A program made the position numbers and the translations under genes. From a virus, in IMG/VR virus record IMGVR_UViG_3300028025_002682, positions 1-23,992 of that record: 23,992 bases of DNA, one strand, 5' to 3'. Positions within the stretch are counted from its first letter, which is position 1. The number at the start of each line of letters is the position of its first letter. The notes beneath the pieces are model-generated. The model made no database searches, was not told the DNA's origin, and saw only the letters and a program-made list of their open reading frames with translations. Below, one piece after another: positions 19,622 through 23,992 of the stretch.

Positions 19622-20536
19622 ATGGACATTCAAGCACTCCGTAAAATGCGCAATTCTGACTTCAGCAAAATCGCTGGAGAATTCGACAAGATTGCGAATC
19701 CCGAAACAGCCAATACCAAATCTTTTGCTGACGATCGCTTTTGGCGACTCGAAGGTGACAAGGCAGGTAATGGAACTGCAACACTCCGATTCCTACCACG
19801 TGTAGAAGGTGATGAACTCCCATGGGTTCGAATCTTCAGTCATGGTTTCCAAGGTCCAACTGGAAAGTGGTATATCGAAAACTCCCTAACTACTCTTGGT
19901 GAAAACGATCCTGTTGGTGAACTAAACACTCAACTTTGGAACTCTGGTTCTGAAGCCAACAAAGAGATCGCACGTAAACAAAAGCGTAAACTTTCTTTCA
20001 TTGCTAACGTACTCATTGTTTCAGATCCGAAGCATCCTGAGAACGAAGGTAAGGTATTCTTGTTCAAGTTTGGCAAGAAAATCTTTGATAAGATTATGGA
20101 CAAAGCACGTCCAACTTTTGAAGATGAAAAGCCAGTCAACGTATTTGACTTGTGGGAAGGTGCAAACTTTAAACTACGTATGCGTAAGAAAGATGGTTAC
20201 GCAAACTATGATGAGTCTGTATTCAGTGAACCTACTGTAGTTTCTGATGACGAAGACAAGTTGTTGGCAATCGTAAATGCTCAACACAAGTTGTCTGAGT
20301 TTACAGATCGTAAGAACTTCAAGTCTTATGATGAACTGAAGAAGAAGTTGAATGATGTTCTTTCTGGTGATGCTTTTGCTAGCAAGTCTGCTGCAGAGAT
20401 CGCTGAAGAAGAAGATCGTCCAGTGGCACAAGCACCTAAGATCGCATCCAAACCTGCACCAGCACCAAAAGCTGTAGCAGAAGATGACGATGAAGATGTT
20501 ATGTCATACTTCCAGAAGATTGCTGACGAAGGTTAA
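19622..20536 (+). CDS. gp32: gp32-like single-stranded DNA-binding protein
   Basis: A 304-residue protein. The start at 19622 follows an AAAGGA site; an in-frame ATG at 19562 lies in the previous gene. Basic N-terminus (ALRKMRNSDFSK) for cooperative binding, core OB-fold with FWRLEGDKAGNGTATLRFLP, KWYIENSLTTLGENDP and FLFKFGKKIFDKIMD, and an acidic C-terminal tail (EDDDEDVMSYFQKI) for partner proteins. Length is close to T4 gp32 (301). The protein has no Cys at all, so the zinc site of T4 gp32 (His plus three Cys) is absent. It binds ssDNA in replication, repair and recombination. Confidence 0.92.
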   Translation: MDIQALRKMRNSDFSKIAGEFDKIANPETANTKSFADDRFWRLEGDKAGNGTATLRFLPRVEGDELPWVRIFSHGFQGPTGKWYIENSLTTLGENDPVGELNTQLWNSGSEANKEIARKQKRKLSFIANVLIVSDPKHPENEGKVFLFKFGKKIFDKIMDKARPTFEDEKPVNVFDLWEGANFKLRMRKKDGYANYDESVFSEPTVVSDDEDKLLAIVNAQHKLSEFTDRKNFKSYDELKKKLNDVLSGDAFASKSAAEIAEEEDRPVAQAPKIASKPAPAPKAVAEDDDEDVMSYFQKIADEG

Positions 20537-20546
20537 TTATGAGTTG
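20535..20546 (+). other. GNRA-type hairpin after gp32
   Basis: TGCC, loop GAAA, GGCA at 20535-20546, just after the gp32 stop codon. Flanking AGT/ACT may extend it with a bulge. It lies before the main terminator and may stabilise the mRNA end. Confidence 0.5.
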
Positions 20547-20568
20547 CCGAAAGGCACTGTGAAGTACT

Positions 20569-20593
20569 GGGGAGCCGATGGCTCCCCTTTTTT
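20569..20593 (+). terminator. Strong rho-independent terminator of the rightward genes
   Basis: GGGGAGCC (20569-20576), loop GAT, GGCTCCCC (20580-20587), then TTTTTT. It lies in the 55-base gap between two convergent genes; its U-run overlaps the stop codon of the minus-strand gene. On the minus strand the hairpin is not followed by a U-run. Confidence 0.92.
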
Positions 20594-22175
20594 ATGCTCG
20601 TGCGTATCTGCTTCCGACGAACTTTGACATCGAAGACTCTTGATTGCGAATCGGAGACTTGATTACTTGAGATGTGTTGTTGTTTGTTGTGACTGGAGCA
20701 TTAACAACAGCAGTATTACCACCACCAGTACCAGTGTTTGCAGCTTCTGCGTCAGCGTTTTCTTTAGACGCACCAGCCACTGCAGCAGCAGTTGTTGGAG
20801 GAGGTGCGGTTGGTGCTGAAGAAGATGAATCTGATTTAAATGGGTAGAATGGACCAATTGCTACTTCTTTATTGATGACTGGAATCTTGAATTTGATTTC
20901 TGGGATACCAATGCTTGAAATCATTGCCATGAAATCATCTTTGATGCCAGTGATGAATTTAACGAATGGCTGAATGAGATTCTCACTTGTCCATGTAGCA
21001 AAGTCACCAATAACTTCTTTAATCTTTTCTTTGTCAAACAATCCAAATGTTAAGAAGTCTACGATACCAGCTAAACCAGCGATAAGTGCTTTACCGATAT
21101 CTCCGCTCTTAGCGAACTCATCAAACGCATCAGTTATTCCTGAGAAGAGAGCACCAACTATAGCACCAATAACAAATATCTTACCCAATGCTTTTAGTAG
21201 ATTCTTAGGACTGAATAATGTCTTAAACGCTGTCATTAGTCCTGTTCCCAAGAAATCAAAGATGCCATCTAATAATCCACCCTTTGATGCAGGTTCTACA
21301 GGTTTAGCCTTTGGTGCACCCTCGCCAGAACCACGAGTGTTTTCTTCAATCTTAGTTAAGAGAGAAGTTTGTTCACCCATTAGCTTAGCATTTTCTGATG
21401 CTTCTTCTAACTGCTCTCCCTCTGATGCAAATAATTGAGTTGGAGTTTTAGCCACTGCTTCTGCAGCAGGAGAAACCATTGCTGCTTTACCACCAGTCTT
21501 TAGTGCAGCACCCTTATCGAATTGAGCATACTCTTGTGTTAGTGCAGCTTTCTTTGCAAACAATGCAGCAGTTTCTGGTTTTGATTTAGCCAATTCTTCA
21601 TCAGTAAATTTACCACCAGTAGCTTGTCTTATCTTTTGAATACTTTCTTCAACCTTTGAAGATTCTTTTTTAGCTGCATAAGCACCTTCAAACTTTTTAT
21701 TAAGATCACCCTCAGCACCAAGTGCTTTCTGTTCCTTAATAAACTTATCTTTTTCTAATCGTTTGTTATTAATACCGAATACGTTAGTAGACTCGAGAAA
21801 CTTTGTTTTGATATTTTCACCAGAGAACTTACCAGCAAGATTAGACATAATCCCCTTACCTTTTTCCAAAGGAGACTTAAATGTCTTCATACTGTCCATC
21901 AGCTTTTGAATATCTTCTTGTGCTTTCTTTCTGTCCGATTCAGAATCTTCAAGAACTATGAGTTGTTTCTTTTGAACGTCTAATGACTCTTGTTCTAGTT
22001 TTAATCGTTCATCGTCTTTAATGTTTGCTGTAGTTTCCATTAAAGACTTTATTGTCGCAAGATGACCAACAGATTGTTGTTGTAAAACTATCAGTTGTGA
22101 TAATCCCTCTTCATTAGATCTTGTTTGTTGTCTAATGCTCGAATTAACAGAGCTGTTACCTGTTCTTTTTGCCAT
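20592..22175 (-). CDS. Tape-measure-like tail/baseplate hub protein
   Basis: A 527-residue protein. Long helical, charged N-terminal part (about 20-280) with DERLKLEQESLDVQKKQLIV and similar heptads. A hydrophobic middle follows (FLGTGLMTAFKTLFSP, FVIGAIVGALFSGI, ALIAGLAGIVDFLTFGLF; about 305-380). The C-terminus is Ala/Thr/Asn-rich and ends in IKSPIRNQESSMSKFVGSRY, an ending I associate with T4-like tail proteins. Helical rods with a central membrane-like segment are typical of tape measures. It follows the tail-chaperone-like genes, the classical position. It could instead be another hub protein, such as a gp29 analogue. Confidence 0.65.
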   Translation of the reverse strand: MAKRTGNSSVNSSIRQQTRSNEEGLSQLIVLQQQSVGHLATIKSLMETTANIKDDERLKLEQESLDVQKKQLIVLEDSESDRKKAQEDIQKLMDSMKTFKSPLEKGKGIMSNLAGKFSGENIKTKFLESTNVFGINNKRLEKDKFIKEQKALGAEGDLNKKFEGAYAAKKESSKVEESIQKIRQATGGKFTDEELAKSKPETAALFAKKAALTQEYAQFDKGAALKTGGKAAMVSPAAEAVAKTPTQLFASEGEQLEEASENAKLMGEQTSLLTKIEENTRGSGEGAPKAKPVEPASKGGLLDGIFDFLGTGLMTAFKTLFSPKNLLKALGKIFVIGAIVGALFSGITDAFDEFAKSGDIGKALIAGLAGIVDFLTFGLFDKEKIKEVIGDFATWTSENLIQPFVKFITGIKDDFMAMISSIGIPEIKFKIPVINKEVAIGPFYPFKSDSSSSAPTAPPPTTAAAVAGASKENADAEAANTGTGGGNTAVVNAPVTTNNNTSQVIKSPIRNQESSMSKFVGSRYARA

Positions 22176-22176
22176 A

Positions 22177-22419
22177 TTACTTTCTCTTAGATTCTATTCT
22201 TTTCTTTTCTTCTTCTAGATACTCAATTAACATAAAGACATACACTTCTCTTTCAAACGGAATCATTTCCTCAAGTTCCGCAAGCGAGTATTTGTGGTAC
22301 TGCATCAGAGCGAAATTCATTTTATAGTAATTCGCTAAACTTTCATGACAAAGGTTAATTAAAAAAAACTTTGCATGCCCTCCAGCATCTTCCTGTGTTG
22401 CTTTTGGCATACAGGGCAA
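22177..22419 (-). CDS. Downstream tail-chaperone ORF, probably expressed by -1 frameshift
   Basis: An 80-codon frame whose first 20 codons overlap the gp26-like gene. It lacks a ribosome-binding site at either ATG (22419 or that of MNFALMQYHKYS). The unique part (ANYYKMNFALMQYHKYSLAE, then MIPFEREVYVFMLIEYLEEE) has the helix-rich pattern of the T half of tail assembly chaperones and of T4-like gp51-type proteins. The frame is -1 relative to gp26, and a U8 run lies at the junction (22361-22368). The likely product is a gp26-ORF fusion. It ends one base before the tape-measure start region. Confidence 0.65.
   Translation of the reverse strand: MPCMPKATQEDAGGHAKFFLINLCHESLANYYKMNFALMQYHKYSLAELEEMIPFEREVYVFMLIEYLEEEKKRIESKRK
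22359..22368 (-). promoter_or_regulatory. Probable -1 ribosomal frameshift site (U_UUU_UUU before UAA)
   Basis: Read on the minus strand, the gp26-like frame ends AGT TTT TTT TAA. The heptamer U_UUU_UUU (22368-22362) is a perfect X_XXY_YYZ slippery site, directly before the stop codon. A small hairpin (CTTT/AAAG) starts a few bases downstream, and a 6-bp AGCGAA/TTCGCT stem lies about 25 bases on. Slippage by -1 would extend the protein through the 22177 frame. Confidence 0.65.
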
Positions 22420-23081
22420 GTATAGTCAATTTCTTTCTTAATTCTTGGCATAGTTGCAAAGAAGTTCTGGATTTTAATAAATTGATCAGATGTTAAGTTA
22501 TTTAAAAACTGTAACACCTCTTCATGCTTTTGTTCTTTGGTGTAGAAGATTTCTTCACCTTGATAGATGTAGTCAATCGACAGAGCAACTACATCAAAAA
22601 TTTTATCGATATTACCTTCATCTAAAGTTTCTAACTTTTTCATAATATCCATAGTTGGATACTTCATCATAACACCGACATCACCGAACAAGTCAATCTT
22701 GTTTGTATGTTCAGGATCTTTTTCTACCTGAAGCGTAGTTAAGTCAATAGAAACTTTAACTCTAGCCTTTTCGTTATCTTCACCATGGTCATTATCACAT
22801 GGGAAGATTAATTCAATAATTTCACCAACAGACTTAGCACGGATTTGAGTAAACATATACTCTAAATCAAATGTCGCTAGTTTATTAACATCAATGCTAT
22901 CTAAAACGCAAGTTTTAATTACACTCTTAAGAGTATCAACCATAACAAGCAAGTCTTCACTTTGTTGTGCAATTAATAATGCCTTTTCCTCTTTAACGAG
23001 GAATGGTCTAAACTTAACACTCACTCCACTCGAAGGCACGACCATATTATAGGTCGGTGTATTCATCATCGGTAATGCCAT
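22359..23081 (-). CDS. gp26: gp26-like baseplate hub/tail chaperone protein
   Basis: A 240-residue protein. MALPMMNTPTYNMVVPSSG, KFRPFLVKEEKALLIAQQ and TFDLEYMFTQIRAKSVGEI match the T4-like gp26 family. The C-terminus holds CPVCQKQH, one CxxC unit of a possible zinc site. T4 gp26 acts in baseplate hub assembly. The gene sits directly before the frameshift ORF and the tape-measure-like gene, the place held by tail assembly chaperones in other long-tailed phages. An AAAGGAG site precedes the start. Confidence 0.75.
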   Translation of the reverse strand: MALPMMNTPTYNMVVPSSGVSVKFRPFLVKEEKALLIAQQSEDLLVMVDTLKSVIKTCVLDSIDVNKLATFDLEYMFTQIRAKSVGEIIELIFPCDNDHGEDNEKARVKVSIDLTTLQVEKDPEHTNKIDLFGDVGVMMKYPTMDIMKKLETLDEGNIDKIFDVVALSIDYIYQGEEIFYTKEQKHEEVLQFLNNLTSDQFIKIQNFFATMPRIKKEIDYTCPVCQKQHRKMLEGMQSFF

Positions 23082-23083
23082 TA

Positions 23084-23500
23084 CTATTCTCCTTTAGCCA
23101 TATTCTTAATTAACTTATTCAATTCAGCAGTGCTACCCACGAAGATAGCATTGTTATTCGTAACCTGTTTAGCCTTCTCAGCTTTAGATGGTTCATCTAG
23201 TTTTTGTTTCTGTTGATGTAAATCCATCAACTGCTGATTCACTTCAGCGAGTTGTTTCATAAGATTACCCACTACTTCAAAAGCACGTGGGTGCTCAGAT
23301 TGCATGGCTACATCGAGAGACTTCTGAAGTGCTTCCTGTCCCTGCTGTAACAAAATACGAAGATTGTTACGAGTTGTATCGTAGTCTGATTCAATCTTTT
23401 GACTTGCTGTAGAAATAATCTCACCATCTTGTGTAATCACTTCTGTCTTTGGTAATGTTTGAACATCAAACACTTCAGACAAACTATCATCTATTCTCAT
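23084..23500 (-). CDS. gp16: Terminase small subunit (gp16-like)
   Basis: A 138-residue acidic, helical protein. DYDTTRNNLRILLQQGQEAL (about 39-58), SEHPRAFEVVGNLMKQLAEV (68-87) and NNNAIFVGSTAELNKLIKNM (115-134) match the T4-like gp16 pattern, including the HPRA(F/Y)EV core. gp16 forms rings that regulate the gp17 packaging motor at genome ends. The large subunit gp17 is not in this window. The start overlaps the holin-like gene by four bases. Confidence 0.83.
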   Translation of the reverse strand: MRIDDSLSEVFDVQTLPKTEVITQDGEIISTASQKIESDYDTTRNNLRILLQQGQEALQKSLDVAMQSEHPRAFEVVGNLMKQLAEVNQQLMDLHQQKQKLDEPSKAEKAKQVTNNNAIFVGSTAELNKLIKNMAKGE

Positions 23501-23778
23501 TCTTCATCCTTGGTATTTATTGACGAATTTGCAACTCCAGCTAACTTCTCTTTACCACGACTCCATACAGCGATACCTAAAACAGCACCCATAGCCATAT
23601 GAAATAATCCAGCACCCTCAAGCGTTAAAGGTTTCCACTGAGTGATGTCTTGTCCAGCAGTATGTTGTAACAAATTCCATAATACTGGAAAAACAATAAA
23701 GTCCATTATACAAACGACCATGTACATCCATCCCATGGATGGACGCCACTTATTGTTTAGCCAACTTTCTGGTGCCAT
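23497..23778 (-). CDS. Holin of the 3TM (GTA-like) family
   Basis: A 93-residue membrane protein. NNKWRPSMGWMYMVVCIMDF matches the start of the 3TM holin family (KWRPxxGW), with membrane segments at about 17-38 and 58-74 (HMAMGAVLGIAVW) and a charged C-terminal tail. Holins form membrane lesions that release endolysin at the time of lysis. It would serve the GH19 endolysin encoded on the other strand. It is embedded in the packaging genes, coupled by ATGA-type overlaps on both sides. Confidence 0.72.
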   Translation of the reverse strand: MAPESWLNNKWRPSMGWMYMVVCIMDFIVFPVLWNLLQHTAGQDITQWKPLTLEGAGLFHMAMGAVLGIAVWSRGKEKLAGVANSSINTKDEE

Positions 23779-23987
23779 TAGAATCTCAACAATCCTGGAA
23801 GTTTAGTCACGACTGCAGAACCCAAAGCACCAGTTACGAAGTTACCAGCACGTTCACCGATAACTCCATTTAACTGTTGCTGGAATCCAGTAAAGTTTTG
23901 AGTTAGTTTATCAATGAAGTTTGTTGGGATCTTCTGACCATCGGCTAGAGGACTAATCGTTGTAGCAGTCCAATACTTGTATTGCAT
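23778..23987 (-). CDS. Hypothetical protein at window edge, possibly partial (69 aa)
   Basis: The frame reads MQYKYWTATTISPLADGQKI and ends NFVTGALGSAVVTKLPGLLR. The C-terminal part is Gly/Ala-rich and moderately hydrophobic (about 48-69). Only five bases lie upstream of the ATG, so neither a ribosome-binding site nor an upstream extension can be judged. It is coupled to the holin gene. No family is recognised; its place in a late operon suggests a structural or lysis role. Confidence 0.5.
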   Translation of the reverse strand: MQYKYWTATTISPLADGQKIPTNFIDKLTQNFTGFQQQLNGVIGERAGNFVTGALGSAVVTKLPGLLRF

Positions 23988-23992
23988 AGTGA

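Noticed and set aside
20974-21438. Plus-strand frame of 154 codons inside the tape-measure-like gene
   Set aside because: It is the antisense of a helical, Ala/Lys-rich coding sequence and lacks a ribosome-binding site; the minus-strand gene is coherent over 527 codons.
1-23992. CRISPR array, insertion sequence or integrase
   Set aside because: No spaced direct repeats, terminal inverted repeats, transposase or integrase motifs were seen; the only mobile-type gene is the HNH nuclease.

Overview
The window is a compact, AT-rich, tightly packed stretch of a T4-like myovirus genome, most likely from an aquatic phage. Diagnostic genes are the T4-type replication set (gp33-like, gp59 helicase loader, gp32 ssDNA-binding protein), PhoH, the small terminase gp16, a gp26-like baseplate hub protein and a tape-measure-like protein. 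Short genes joined by ATGA or TAATG overlaps, together with a 2OG-Fe(II) oxygenase, MazG-like protein, ClpP-like protease, GroES and phage-type small membrane proteins, fit marine or freshwater relatives of cyanophages and of phages of SAR11/OM43-type streamlined bacteria. The host assignment is inference.

Layout. Bases 1-208 are non-coding, with G-runs, near-repeats and a hairpin. Bases 209-6423 hold mostly small genes read rightward: an HNH nuclease, several unknowns, a 2OG-Fe(II) oxygenase, a metallophosphoesterase, a MazG-like protein, a HAD nucleotidase-like enzyme and membrane proteins. Four small genes in or beside this region and further right (616-786, 1222-1362, 3964-4107, 16072-16251) are under 60 codons. 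Bases 6433-8461 encode PhoH, a GH19 endolysin and a PD-(D/E)XK exonuclease.

Bases 8492-13245 form the most unusual block. A protein with a phage-structural-type N-terminus and 17 cysteines packed in its C-terminal half is followed by a radical SAM enzyme with a complete SPASM domain, two unknown proteins, an asparagine-synthetase-like PP-loop enzyme without a glutaminase domain, and a cupin protein. This looks like a phage-borne peptide-modification (RiPP-like) pathway acting on a possible virion protein.

Bases 13248-13634 carry a circularly permuted two-piece tmRNA: acceptor piece first, coding piece second, tag ANDAQFALAA. It has its own promoter and terminator. GroES follows directly and a ClpP-like protease lies about 2 kb downstream, so a set of proteostasis functions is clustered. 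Bases 14685-16498 add a SleB-type wall hydrolase, ClpP and small membrane proteins. Bases 16627-20536 hold conserved small genes and the gp33-gp59-gp32 replication/late-transcription module, which ends at a strong terminator.

Bases 20592-23987 are on the minus strand, convergent with the rest, and hold structural and packaging genes: an unknown small protein, a 3TM-type holin, gp16, a gp26-like protein, a probable -1 frameshift extension at a U8 run, and a tape-measure-like protein.

Regulation visible in the sequence: six near-perfect promoters with 17-bp spacers and TATAAT. Five use TTGTCT rather than TTGACA. Four place the predicted +1 at or within one base of an ATG, which predicts leaderless mRNAs.
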